A DNA stretch of 64,000 nt from an uncultured Vibrio sp. (GTDB taxonomy: Bacteria; Pseudomonadota; Gammaproteobacteria; Enterobacterales; Vibrionaceae): positions 1 to 64,000 of the forward strand of contig CANNGN010000007.1 of assembly GCA_947504195.1 (NCBI GenBank), read 5' to 3'. Below, piece by piece: positions 52,394-61,122 of the stretch. The notes beneath the pieces are model-generated. The model saw only the letters and a program-made list of their open reading frames with translations, did no database searches and was not told where the DNA came from. The translations under genes and the position numbers were made by a program. Within the stretch, counting starts at the first letter, position 1; the number at the start of each line of letters is the position of its first letter.

Positions 52394-53725
52394 TTAATCT
52401 ATGGTTGAATGAATTTCACCATCAATTAATCGTGTAATCAGTTTATCACCAGAAGAGACTTGGCTAGCTTGGGTAACGAGTTGGCCTTTTTCATTTTGGG
52501 TGATTGAATAGCCGCGTTTTAAGGTTGCAAGTGGGCTAACCGCATCTAAGGTTTCTACCGAAAGAGCGAGTTGATGTTTTGCATTGATAAGCTGAGTGTT
52601 CATCGAATCAATCAAGCGTTGTTCACGTTGAGTAAGTGAGTGGCTTTCTTGGTTCAAGCGCTTTTGCGGAGATTGAATTTTTAACTGATAGTTTAATCGA
52701 TCTAAGCTTTGAGAATGTCGATTAAGGATCCGCTCGATAGCGCGACGTATACGTAGGCTAAGTTCGTCGAGCTGTTGCACTTGACGCTGTAAACGATATT
52801 TAGGGTGTTGTCGATCTAGTGTTGCTTGTAGACGCTGAGATTGGCGTAGTCGATTACTTAGGTAGTGGCGAACGGCAGAATTCAATTTCTGCTGATAATG
52901 CGTAAAGTTCGCATACTTGTGACTGTTGTCTCGGCTTACAAGTTCGGCAGCTGCAGAGGGTGTTGGCGCTCTAACGTCGGCAACAAAATCAGAAATGGTT
53001 ACATCGACCTCATGTCCCACAGCACTAACGATAGGAATCTGGCTTGAAGCAATCGTGCGTGCAACAATTTCATGGTTAAAACACCACAAATCCTCTAAAG
53101 AGCCGCCACCACGCCCAACGATCAATACATCACATTCATTGCGCTCATTTGCTCTGCCTATGGTTTGCGCAATCGAAAAGGCGGCTTGCTCTCCTTGTAC
53201 CATTGTTGGATAGATAATAACGGGAAGAGAAGGGTCGCGTCGTTTGAGCACATCGAGGATATCGTAGAGCGCCGCGCCGGTTTTCGACGTAATGAGACCA
53301 ACACAATTTGGGTTCTCTGGTAATGGCTGCTTATTACCTTGAGCAAACAACCCTTCGGCTGCAAGCTTCATTTTTAACTCATCAAATTGCTGTTGTAATA
53401 AACCATCGCCTTCTGGTTGCATACTTTCGATGATCAGTTGGTAATCACCTCTTGGTTCATATAGCGATAACCGAGCTCTAACTAAAACTTGTTGTCCATT
53501 TTTAGGTTTTATAGTGACTGAGCGGTTATTCCCACGAAACATCGCACATTTCACTTGAGCACGAGAGTCTTTTAGAGTGAGGTACCAATGGCCAGAAACG
53601 GGAGCGGAAAAATTAGAAATTTCACCTATCAACCAGACGATGCCCATTTCATTTTCAAGGAGCAAACGCACTTCTGCATTGAGGCGAGAGACAGTAAAAA
53701 TATTTTCGTTTCTTGAAGAAAGCAC
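52394..53725 (-). CDS. xseA: Exonuclease VII large subunit
   Basis: 443 aa from a GTG at 53725, chosen because the following IFTVSRLNAEVRLLLE aligns with the E. coli N-terminus. The frame continues upstream through hydrophobic residues unlike the family. An OB-fold domain (20-110, GHWYLTLKDSRAQVKC) is followed by the catalytic domain with GRGGGSLEDLWCFN, DVTISDFVADVRAPTPSAAA and a long coiled coil. It degrades single-stranded DNA together with XseB, which is not in this window. Confidence 0.95.
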   Translation of the reverse strand: MLSSRNENIFTVSRLNAEVRLLLENEMGIVWLIGEISNFSAPVSGHWYLTLKDSRAQVKCAMFRGNNRSVTIKPKNGQQVLVRARLSLYEPRGDYQLIIESMQPEGDGLLQQQFDELKMKLAAEGLFAQGNKQPLPENPNCVGLITSKTGAALYDILDVLKRRDPSLPVIIYPTMVQGEQAAFSIAQTIGRANERNECDVLIVGRGGGSLEDLWCFNHEIVARTIASSQIPIVSAVGHEVDVTISDFVADVRAPTPSAAAELVSRDNSHKYANFTHYQQKLNSAVRHYLSNRLRQSQRLQATLDRQHPKYRLQRQVQQLDELSLRIRRAIERILNRHSQSLDRLNYQLKIQSPQKRLNQESHSLTQREQRLIDSMNTQLINAKHQLALSVETLDAVSPLATLKRGYSITQNEKGQLVTQASQVSSGDKLITRLIDGEIHSTID

Positions 53726-53823
53726 AGCGAGTATTGAGGCCGAAAGGATGGAAAGTAGCGGCAATATAATACATATCAAGGGGGGTAATGCAAATAAAAA
53801 TTTAAAATATGTGTAGTAAAACT

Positions 53824-53941
53824 GATATTGCAAATGTATAATCCGTCCGCAATATCAAATCCAAAACGTATCGTTACTTTAGCGACATAGATTGGATTTT
53901 TGTTCTTTTTAACCCCCTTGGTTGTGAGATATTGCAAATGT
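53824..53941 (+). promoter_or_regulatory. guaB promoter region with a 14-nt direct repeat
   Basis: Extended -10 TGTATAAT (TATAAT at 53837-53842) overlaps GATATTGCAAATGT (53824-53837). The same 14 nt recur at 53928-53941 across the guaB start codon. ATATTGC (53825-53831) and GCAATAT (53849-53855) also flank the -10 as an inverted repeat. TTGCAAATGT resembles half of a purine-repressor (PurR) box. Confidence 0.5.
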
Positions 53942-55401
53942 TACGAATCGCCAAAGAAGCTCTTACTTTTGATGACGTGTTACTCGTCCCCGCTCATTCT
54001 ACGGTACTTCCTAATACCGCGGAACTTCGCACACAGTTAACAAAAACCATTACGTTAAATATCCCAATGATTTCTGCATCGATGGATACAGTGACAGAGG
54101 CTCGTTTAGCGATCGCATTAGCTCAAGAAGGCGGTATCGGCTTTATTCATAAGAATATGTCGATTGAAGAGCAAGCTCATCAAGTTCACCAAGTGAAGAT
54201 TTTCGAAGCTGGTATGGTGACCTCCCCAATTACCGTTAACCCTGAAGCAACTATTGCCGACGTTATCGCGTTAACTGAGAAAAATGGCTTTGCTGGTTTC
54301 CCTGTTGTTAATCAAAGCCAAGAACTTGTTGGTATTATTACGGGTCGTGATATTCGCTTTGTAACCGAACTGCAGAAAAAAGTTGCCGACGTTATGACGC
54401 CAAAAAAAGACTTGGTTACGGTAACGGTTGGTGCATCTCCAGAAGAAGTACAAGAGAAAATGCACGACGCTCGTGTTGAAAAAGTTCTTGTTGTGAATGA
54501 AGACTTCAAACTTGCCGGTATGATTACCGCGAAAGATTTCCATAAAGCAGAACGTAAGCCTAATGCATGTAAAGATGAGCAAGGTCGCCTTCGAGTTGGC
54601 GCTGCAGTTGGCGCTGCTGCTGGAAATGAAGAGCGAGTTGCTGCTCTTGCTGAAGCGGGCGTTGATGTTTTACTTATCGACTCTTCACACGGTCATTCAG
54701 AAGGCGTTTTACAACGAATTCGTGAAACTCGCGCAGCCTACCCAGATTTGCAAATTATCGGTGGTAACGTTGCGACAGGTGAAGGTGCTCGTGCACTGAT
54801 CGAAGCTGGCGTAAGTGCTGTTAAAGTAGGTATTGGCCCTGGCTCAATCTGTACAACTCGTATTGTTACCGGTGTTGGTGTTCCACAAATTACTGCGATT
54901 TCAGATGCCGCAGAAGTGGCGAATGAATATGGCGTTCCTGTTATTGCCGATGGTGGTATCCGTTTCTCTGGTGATATCAGTAAAGCGATTGCAGCAGGTG
55001 CTTCGTGTGTCATGGTTGGTTCAATGTTCGCCGGTACTGAAGAAGCACCGGGTGAAGTGATTCTGTTCCAAGGCCGTTCTTACAAATCTTATCGTGGAAT
55101 GGGCTCTTTAGGCGCGATGTCTAAAGGATCGTCAGATCGCTATTTCCAAACTGATAATGCAGCAGACAAATTGGTTCCTGAAGGAATCGAAGGTCGCATC
55201 GCATACAAAGGCCGCTTGAAAGAAATTATTCACCAGCAAATGGGTGGGCTACGCTCATGTATGGGCTTAACTGGCTCGGCTACGGTTGAAGATTTACGTA
55301 CTAAAGCAGAGTTTGTTCGAATCTCTGGTGCAGGTATTCAAGAATCTCACGTTCATGATGTACAAATCACTAAAGAAGCACCTAACTACCAACGCGGCTA
55401 A
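53938..55401 (+). CDS. guaB: Inosine-5'-monophosphate dehydrogenase
   Basis: 487 aa from the ATG at 53938 ([19 protein letters not shown]). A TTG two codons earlier is unlikely. A TIM barrel is interrupted by a CBS pair (about 93-205). Catalytic Cys is in [11 protein letters not shown]; flap Arg-Tyr is in the YKGRLKEI region. It converts IMP to XMP, the committed step to GMP. guaA follows. Confidence 0.98.
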   Translation: MLRIAKEALTFDDVLLVPAHSTVLPNTAELRTQLTKTITLNIPMISASMDTVTEARLAIALAQEGGIGFIHKNMSIEEQAHQVHQVKIFEAGMVTSPITVNPEATIADVIALTEKNGFAGFPVVNQSQELVGIITGRDIRFVTELQKKVADVMTPKKDLVTVTVGASPEEVQEKMHDARVEKVLVVNEDFKLAGMITAKDFHKAERKPNACKDEQGRLRVGAAVGAAAGNEERVAALAEAGVDVLLIDSSHGHSEGVLQRIRETRAAYPDLQIIGGNVATGEGARALIEAGVSAVKVGIGPGSICTTRIVTGVGVPQITAISDAAEVANEYGVPVIADGGIRFSGDISKAIAAGASCVMVGSMFAGTEEAPGEVILFQGRSYKSYRGMGSLGAMSKGSSDRYFQTDNAADKLVPEGIEGRIAYKGRLKEIIHQQMGGLRSCMGLTGSATVEDLRTKAEFVRISGAGIQESHVHDVQITKEAPNYQRG

Positions 55402-55406
55402 GCAAG

Positions 55407-55426
55407 TAGCAAACGTTTGCTTTTTT
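55407..55426 (+). promoter_or_regulatory. PurR-box-like palindrome and T tract between guaB and guaA
   Basis: AGCAAACGTTTGCT (55408-55421) is a perfect palindrome matching the PurR operator core GCAAACGTTTGC. It is followed by TTTTTT, so it could also act as a weak attenuating hairpin. It lies just after the guaB stop. Confidence 0.6.
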
Positions 55427-55508
55427 GCTTGATGATGAATAATGAGGCGGGTAGACTCGCCTCAGATTTTATTTCTTTCCTTCTATCACTATTTAAAGAT
55501 GGCCTCAA

Positions 55509-57086
55509 ATGACTAAGAACATTCATGACCAACGAATTCTTATCCTAGATTTCGGTTCTCAATATACTCAACTCGTTGCTCGCCGTGTACGTGAGATCGG
55601 GGTTTACTGTGAACTTTGGAGCTGGGATGTTGAAGAAGCGGATATCCGCGAATTTAACCCAGACGGGATCATTCTTTCAGGTGGCCCAGAAAGTGTTACT
55701 GAGCAGAACTCACCACGTGCACCACAATATGTGTTCGATTCAGGTGTACCACTACTAGGTGTCTGTTACGGCATGCAAACCATGGCTGAGCAGCTAGGTG
55801 GCAAAGTTTCTGGTTCTGATGAGCGTGAGTTTGGCTATGCTCAAGTCGAAGTGGTTACTGAATCTTCTTTGTTGAAAGGCCTTCAAGACGCATTGACGGA
55901 GGAGAATTCTCCACTGCTCGATGTTTGGATGAGCCATGGTGATAAAGTTGTCGCAATTCCTGAAGACTTTTCTGTTGTTGGTCAGACAGACAGCTGTCCA
56001 TTTGCGATTATCGCGAATGAAGAGAAGAAATATTATGGCGTTCAATTTCACCCAGAAGTCACACACACTAAGCAAGGTTTAGGATTATTAGAGAACTTTG
56101 TTCTTAGCATTTGTGGTTGTGATCGTTTATGGACACCAAGTTCTATTATTGAAGATGCCGTTGCTCGCATAAAAGAGCAAGTGGGCGATGATGAAGTCAT
56201 TCTTGGTTTGTCTGGTGGTGTGGATTCATCGGTTGTTGCGATGTTGGTTCACCAAGCTATCGGTCCAAAACTGACGTGTGTTTTTGTTGATAATGGTTTG
56301 CTTCGCTTGAATGAAGGTGAGCAAGTGATGGATATGTTCGGCGATAAGTTTGGGCTGAATATTATCAAAGTCGAAGCTGAAGACCGATTCTTATCTGAGC
56401 TTAAAGGCGAAGATGAACCTGAAGCAAAACGTAAGATCATTGGTCGCGTTTTTGTTGAAGTATTCGATGAAGAGTCTAAAAAATTAGAGAATGCTAAGTG
56501 GCTTGCTCAAGGCACTATCTACCCTGATGTGATCGAATCAGCGGCATCTAAGACCGGCAAAGCGCATGTAATCAAATCTCACCATAACGTTGGTGGGCTT
56601 CCAGATGATATGGAAATGGGTTTGGTTGAACCGTTACGTGAATTATTTAAAGATGAAGTACGTAAGATTGGGTTAGAGCTTGGTTTGCCATATAACATGC
56701 TTTACCGCCACCCATTCCCAGGGCCAGGTCTAGGGGTGCGTGTTCTTGGTGAAGTGAAGAAAGAGTACTGCGATTTACTACGTCGTGCCGATGCTATCTT
56801 TATTGAAGAGCTGCACGCAGCTGATTTGTACAACAAAGTCTCTCAAGCCTTTACCGTATTCTTACCAGTACGTTCGGTTGGCGTTATGGGCGACGGTCGT
56901 AAATACGATTGGGTTGTCTCATTACGTGCTGTTGAAACCATCGACTTTATGACCGCTCATTGGGCGCACCTACCGTATGATTTCCTTGGTAAAGTGTCCA
57001 ACCGCATCATCAATGAAATCGATGGTATTTCTCGTGTGGTTTACGATATTTCAGGCAAACCACCGGCAACGATTGAGTGGGAGTAG
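55509..57086 (+). CDS. guaA: GMP synthase (glutamine-hydrolysing)
   Basis: 525 aa. Class I glutamine amidotransferase domain (1-200) with nucleophile Cys in [10 protein letters not shown] and the QFHPEVTHT His-Glu. The ATP pyrophosphatase domain has the P loop [12 protein letters not shown], and a C-terminal dimerisation domain ends in PPATIEWE. It converts XMP to GMP. 107 nt after guaB. Confidence 0.98.
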   Translation: MTKNIHDQRILILDFGSQYTQLVARRVREIGVYCELWSWDVEEADIREFNPDGIILSGGPESVTEQNSPRAPQYVFDSGVPLLGVCYGMQTMAEQLGGKVSGSDEREFGYAQVEVVTESSLLKGLQDALTEENSPLLDVWMSHGDKVVAIPEDFSVVGQTDSCPFAIIANEEKKYYGVQFHPEVTHTKQGLGLLENFVLSICGCDRLWTPSSIIEDAVARIKEQVGDDEVILGLSGGVDSSVVAMLVHQAIGPKLTCVFVDNGLLRLNEGEQVMDMFGDKFGLNIIKVEAEDRFLSELKGEDEPEAKRKIIGRVFVEVFDEESKKLENAKWLAQGTIYPDVIESAASKTGKAHVIKSHHNVGGLPDDMEMGLVEPLRELFKDEVRKIGLELGLPYNMLYRHPFPGPGLGVRVLGEVKKEYCDLLRRADAIFIEELHAADLYNKVSQAFTVFLPVRSVGVMGDGRKYDWVVSLRAVETIDFMTAHWAHLPYDFLGKVSNRIINEIDGISRVVYDISGKPPATIEWE

Positions 57087-57127
57087 GGCTAGCGATAAAT
57101 AGCTAATCCGCTTTTTCAGCTAAATAG

Positions 57128-57165
57128 AATGCCAGTCAGTTTTAAAATCTGACTGGCATTTTTTA
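57128..57165 (+). terminator. Terminator after guaA
   Basis: Perfect stem AATGCCAGTCAG / CTGACTGGCATT around a 9-nt loop, followed by TTTTT. Confidence 0.93.
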
Positions 57166-57274
57166 TGTTTTTTCTGATCATGATGAAGCTGTAACATTTT
57201 TCTGGACAGAAGCGAGCTTGGTTATGACAATGATTCTGAAAAACTAAAAAGTATCTTGAAATCTTAATCTCTTA

Positions 57275-57814
57275 TTATGCATTTTGACTCGACTCAGAAG
57301 TCTTAGTTCCAATGTTCGGTTGCTTCATAACCTCAGCTAGAAACTCGAGTCTCATCTCAGGCTTACCTGAAGCGATGTTAATTTTACCAAAATACCTGTT
57401 TTGCCAATGCCAAAACTCTACTTCAAAGTATTTTGCTATATATTTAGAATCAGCTTCCTTTATGCTAACCATGAAATTTAACTTTTTATAGAAATGTTCA
57501 ATTTTTGAAATTTTTTGCCACTCTTCTGTTGATAAATTGTGGTAAAGATTATCCCAAGAAGGACTCTCAATATCATTAAATGCTTTTCTTAACGCCTGCC
57601 CCGCATCGTTCCGAATTTGAATATAGTCTGGTGATGTATATTCTTGAATTAAATCAAGAGCTCTATTTTTCCTCTCTCGATTTGTTTCATGGAGAACAAT
57701 AAGTGTTGCAGAAATTCCGGCACCTATTGCTGCACCTAATAATGCAGCACCAACACTTCCTGAAAGTGCACCGATTATTGCGCTAAAAACACTTGTAATT
57801 GTTATTGTTTCCAT
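57275..57814 (-). CDS. Orphan membrane-anchored protein of unknown function
   Basis: 179 aa from the ATG at 57814 (GGAAAG just upstream). The 25-codon extension to 57889 runs into an inverted repeat and is rejected. Residues 8-42 are hydrophobic and small-residue-rich (FSAIIGALSGSVGAALLGAA, then IGAGISATLIVL), one or two membrane passes. The remainder is a soluble helical domain of about 135 aa (LDLIQEYTSPDYIQIRNDAG; WHWQNRYFGKINI). The layout recalls DUF4760-type proteins but I cannot confirm this. It is AT-rich, alone, and located directly after guaA, a common insertion spot for accessory DNA. Confidence 0.65.
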   Translation of the reverse strand: METITITSVFSAIIGALSGSVGAALLGAAIGAGISATLIVLHETNRERKNRALDLIQEYTSPDYIQIRNDAGQALRKAFNDIESPSWDNLYHNLSTEEWQKISKIEHFYKKLNFMVSIKEADSKYIAKYFEVEFWHWQNRYFGKINIASGKPEMRLEFLAEVMKQPNIGTKTSESSQNA

Positions 57815-57863
57815 TTTCTTTCCATAAATTAATTGTGAACATTGTGCTATTGCATAACAGTTG

Positions 57864-57900
57864 TTATATGGACATTGTCCACGTGACAATGTCCATATAA
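57864..57900. repeat. Perfect 16-bp inverted repeat
   Basis: Left arm 57864-57879 (TTATATGGACATTGTC) and right arm 57885-57900 (GACAATGTCCATATAA) around CACGT. It lies 50 nt upstream of the orphan gene. There is no T tract, so it could be an operator, a mobile-element end or the terminator of another transcript. Confidence 0.85.
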
Positions 57901-57909
57901 TTAAAAAAC

Positions 57910-57950
57910 AGATCCACTAAAGTTCAGTATCACAACAATTTAGTGGGTCT
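57910..57950. repeat. 12-bp inverted repeat with one mismatch
   Basis: AGATCCACTAAA (57910-57921) and TTTAGTGGGTCT (57939-57950) around 17 nt. It is 10 nt from the preceding 16-bp repeat. Confidence 0.75.
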
Positions 57951-58050
57951 GAATACCGAAAAATGACGACAATGCCCTTATAAATAAGAATGGTATTCTA
58001 TTTCGATTAACTGTGCATCAAAATACTAGACTTAATGCATATTCTTAGAC

Positions 58051-58085
58051 GTGTGTTAATTTGAGTAATGTGAGAATTAACACAC
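58051..58085. repeat. Perfect 11-bp inverted repeat downstream of the sensor-nucleotidyltransferase gene
   Basis: GTGTGTTAATT (58051-58061) and AATTAACACAC (58075-58085) around 13 nt. It lies about 110 nt after the minus-strand gene ending at 58198 and may be its transcript end, though no T tract follows. The rest of the 57815-58197 gap shows no convincing gene. Confidence 0.75.
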
Positions 58086-58197
58086 AATGGGGCAAAAACC
58101 AGTTAGATTTAATGGTCACAAAGTTATTCAGTCGAGGATGTATTTAGCGATGAAACCTGCCACTGTCTCTCGGGCTTCATCATTCTCACCGCCTTGA

Positions 58198-60756
58198 TTA
58201 CAAAAAATCATCCTCAACTTTTTTATGAAACTGCGAAATACGCTTAAGTACATTGATAAGGTTATCGCGTTCTAAATGAGTTAAATCCTCAATCGCTAAA
58301 ATATCATTCACTTGTCGAAGGTCGGTATATTCGATGATTTGATTCATAAATCGAAGGTGCCAAACGTGATCAAATATGTAGACCATTTCGCGGAAAGTCT
58401 TCTGGTCAATCTCCTTGAAGGCGAGCATCTGCTTTAACCTCGTCATGGTGTTGATTTCTCGAATATCATGTTTTAGTGCGTAGATACGACAAAATATCTC
58501 CATTGGTCGTAAACAGTCTTTTAAGTTTAACGATGCTCTACCTTCATATAACTCGGTGATTATCTGATTTTCGCTGTCCAATGGAATCTCATAAGACAAG
58601 CAGTTCTGCGCGTAAGTAGCGAGAAATTCGGGGTGTGTTGCGAGGCAAGTCTGTATGTGAGATTGAAGATTATCAACGAGCGCATCTTGACCATATGTAG
58701 AGCGAATATCGAAAAACACATTGAGCTCTAGAATAGAATCAGGGGAAGCTTGCTCTATCCAAAGGCTAAAGTTCTCCTCCCACTCCTTTTGGCTCAGGCA
58801 CCATTGATGATTGGAAGCCATGATAAGCCCTTCGCAATAGCTGTATCCGGCTTGATCTAACATTGCGCAGACTTTCTCAGCAAGGTGTAAGAAGTAGCGC
58901 CTGATCGATTTGAGATCCGCTTGATCGGGTGTATCGAACACAATCGCATTATCTTGGTCGGAAAATAAGGTCATGTCGTGTCGAGCGTTACTGCCAAAAG
59001 AAATAAATGAAAAGGCGACGGGTGGCTCGCCAATATCGGCGATAGTCAATTCAATGAAACGACAAATAGCGGCGTCGTAGGTGCTTCCGATTAGGCGGCG
59101 AAGATAATCGGGGCGTGTGCCGAGTTCGATCATTTCACGAATCATATCCGGTAGCTGATTTAATGATTCAACGACATTACCGTGGCTATTCCCTTGCTGA
59201 ATGTCTTCAACGATGTTCGCTCCCATTTTTTGGTAATTGGTCACTTGGTTTGCTGGGCCAAAGCTACTGCCATAAATCTTGCGCACGATGGGCCTAAAGG
59301 AAATCACATGACCAAGTTTTTCAGATAAAAATATTCGTGAAGTACTTAAGATAATATCAAGGGGTTTCCCCCCTTTGCTTTTCAGTTGGGCTTCAAATTC
59401 ACCTGGCTCACAGGCGTGATTGAATAGCTCTAAAAGGTGATTGAGCACTTTGGTATTCTGTGGATGCTCAGTGAAGAGGTTCTTCCAGATAGAATGAGAT
59501 TTAAGTTCGGTGTCGGAGTAGCCTAATAGTTGATGTAGGCGACTATTAGAGAAGACTATCTTGCCATCGGCTTCAAGAATATACCCTTCGTTTGAGGACT
59601 CAACGAGAGCTCGATAGCGGTCTTTCGCTTCATGTAAGGCTACTTCTGCCCGTTTTTTCCTAGTCTCAATGACTCTAGATTGATAGATAACATATCCCAT
59701 CACGCCCACTAGACCGAGTGTAATCACTAGAAATACTCGATATAGCATGTTTTCAAAGCGCTTGATCCCTTGTTGTACATCTTCAAAATATACACCGGTG
59801 CCCACAATCCAATGCCACTCTTCGATGCCTTCAACGTACGTGATTTTGGGCGCTGTTGTGTTGGGTTCATCTTTCCACTGCCATTGATACTCAAGGTATC
59901 CATGTTGCTGTGCTTTAACCAACTTTGTTATTTCTAAAAATACAGGGAACCCAGTGGTATTTTCACTATCTCGATAATGGGTTAAATCCTGGCCAGTTAA
60001 ATCGTTGCGGTAGGGGTGCATGACCATTTTTGGGTGCATATCTGTAATAAAGAAATAGTCTTTATTTTCAGGACCATAGCGCATCGCTTTAATGTCTGTT
60101 GCGGCTTGAGATTGCGCTTCTTCTAAGGTTAACAATCCTCTTTGCTCTAAGGCGACGTAGCTGTCAATGATGCTTACTGCGGTTGAGGTTAACTCTTCTA
60201 GCATTTGACGTTTTTGGTTCACCATCGACTCTTCTAGGAGAGGGACGATAATATAAATAACTGAGGTTATGAATAGGATGATCGCTGCGATGGTAGGGAA
60301 TACAATCCGAAAACTGAAACTGCGAAATGAAGATTGGCTCTCCTGTTGAGATGCATGTAAACCACTGAAATAGTCCGCAAGCTCTTTAGCATCAAGCACT
60401 TCGCTTAGAGCCTGAGTATGAGTGGCATCATGGTATTTTGAGGTGAATGTGCCATTTCTGAAATCTGCTCGAGAAGGTAGATACCCTTCATAGTCATCGC
60501 GTATATGGGTTTCGAAAACATTCTTTATTTGTTGCGTTGTGTAACGGTCACCAAATTCTCTAACCGCTTCACCCAGAGCTTCCTTACAGTGGCGAAATTG
60601 GCGGTGGTCGTATGGGTCGTAATCCATATCCTCTGCCATTCTTAATGAGTGATCGTTTCCTTCATGATCGAAAAAACTGTCAATCCATTTGTGAATGTCT
60701 TCGCCGCGAATACCAAAGAGTTGTTCGGTACGATCTGCATGTTCAGTGATTTTCAT
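58198..60756 (-). CDS. Cache-PAS sensor fused to a DUF294/GlnD-like nucleotidyltransferase
   Basis: 852 aa. Order: an unidentified His/Asp-rich cytoplasmic domain (1-130; GEDIHKWIDSFFDHEGNDH, RQFRHCKEALGEAVREFGDR); membrane helix (about 151-173); periplasmic single Cache domain (about 175-335, with YFFITDMHPKMVMHPY and WIVGTGVYFEDV); second helix (about 337-360); PAS domain (about 378-490, NEGYILEADGKIVFSNSRLH); DUF294 nucleotidyltransferase (about 560-700) with FGSNARHDMTLFSDQDNAI, whose GS and paired Asp residues are intact; and a DUF294 C-terminal helical domain. It looks like a ligand-controlled protein nucleotidylyltransferase (uridylyl- or adenylyl-type). Its target is unknown. Confidence 0.88.
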   Translation of the reverse strand: MKITEHADRTEQLFGIRGEDIHKWIDSFFDHEGNDHSLRMAEDMDYDPYDHRQFRHCKEALGEAVREFGDRYTTQQIKNVFETHIRDDYEGYLPSRADFRNGTFTSKYHDATHTQALSEVLDAKELADYFSGLHASQQESQSSFRSFSFRIVFPTIAAIILFITSVIYIIVPLLEESMVNQKRQMLEELTSTAVSIIDSYVALEQRGLLTLEEAQSQAATDIKAMRYGPENKDYFFITDMHPKMVMHPYRNDLTGQDLTHYRDSENTTGFPVFLEITKLVKAQQHGYLEYQWQWKDEPNTTAPKITYVEGIEEWHWIVGTGVYFEDVQQGIKRFENMLYRVFLVITLGLVGVMGYVIYQSRVIETRKKRAEVALHEAKDRYRALVESSNEGYILEADGKIVFSNSRLHQLLGYSDTELKSHSIWKNLFTEHPQNTKVLNHLLELFNHACEPGEFEAQLKSKGGKPLDIILSTSRIFLSEKLGHVISFRPIVRKIYGSSFGPANQVTNYQKMGANIVEDIQQGNSHGNVVESLNQLPDMIREMIELGTRPDYLRRLIGSTYDAAICRFIELTIADIGEPPVAFSFISFGSNARHDMTLFSDQDNAIVFDTPDQADLKSIRRYFLHLAEKVCAMLDQAGYSYCEGLIMASNHQWCLSQKEWEENFSLWIEQASPDSILELNVFFDIRSTYGQDALVDNLQSHIQTCLATHPEFLATYAQNCLSYEIPLDSENQIITELYEGRASLNLKDCLRPMEIFCRIYALKHDIREINTMTRLKQMLAFKEIDQKTFREMVYIFDHVWHLRFMNQIIEYTDLRQVNDILAIEDLTHLERDNLINVLKRISQFHKKVEDDFL

Positions 60757-61122
60757 AACGATTATTCATCTCAAATCTATTATTGATAAAACTCTCAAAA
60801 ATGTGCGCTAGGTAACAACTCAAATCAAAATGTTAACACTACACCGATAGTTTTTTGATTAGTTATCCTAAATCAATAAGTCATATGAATGATTTAATAA
60901 GCTAGCCATGATTTTTTGAAAATCATTACTTGTGTGGAAGGTATTTCTTCCTGTTATTCATATTCGTGAAAAGCCAACCGTTCTTTTCCCTCTTTATTTT
61001 TTGATAGAGATGCTTGGTAGCGTCTGGGATGTCGCTTCTTACTGATCGAAGGTTAGTATACCAAGCTTAAGTGGAGAGTGAGCGTGTTAGGTTTGTTCCG
61101 TAATTCCAAAAGGAATGTTTAG
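60757..61122. other. 366-bp divergent intergenic region
   Basis: Holds the promoters of the sensor-nucleotidyltransferase (minus) and DUF3360 (plus) genes. Visible small palindromes are TGATTTT-TTG-AAAATCA (near 60910) and GGAAG-GTATTT-CTTCC (near 60938). I could not place a convincing -35/-10 pair. AAAAGGAATG precedes the DUF3360 start. Confidence 0.4.

Noticed and set aside
53726..53833. N-terminal extension of xseA
   Set aside because: The hydrophobic tail does not fit exonuclease VII; the GTG at 53725 gives the family length and alignment.
57087..58197. Integrated island at the 3' end of guaA with att repeats
   Set aside because: I looked for a copy of the guaA end downstream and for an integrase; neither is present in the window.
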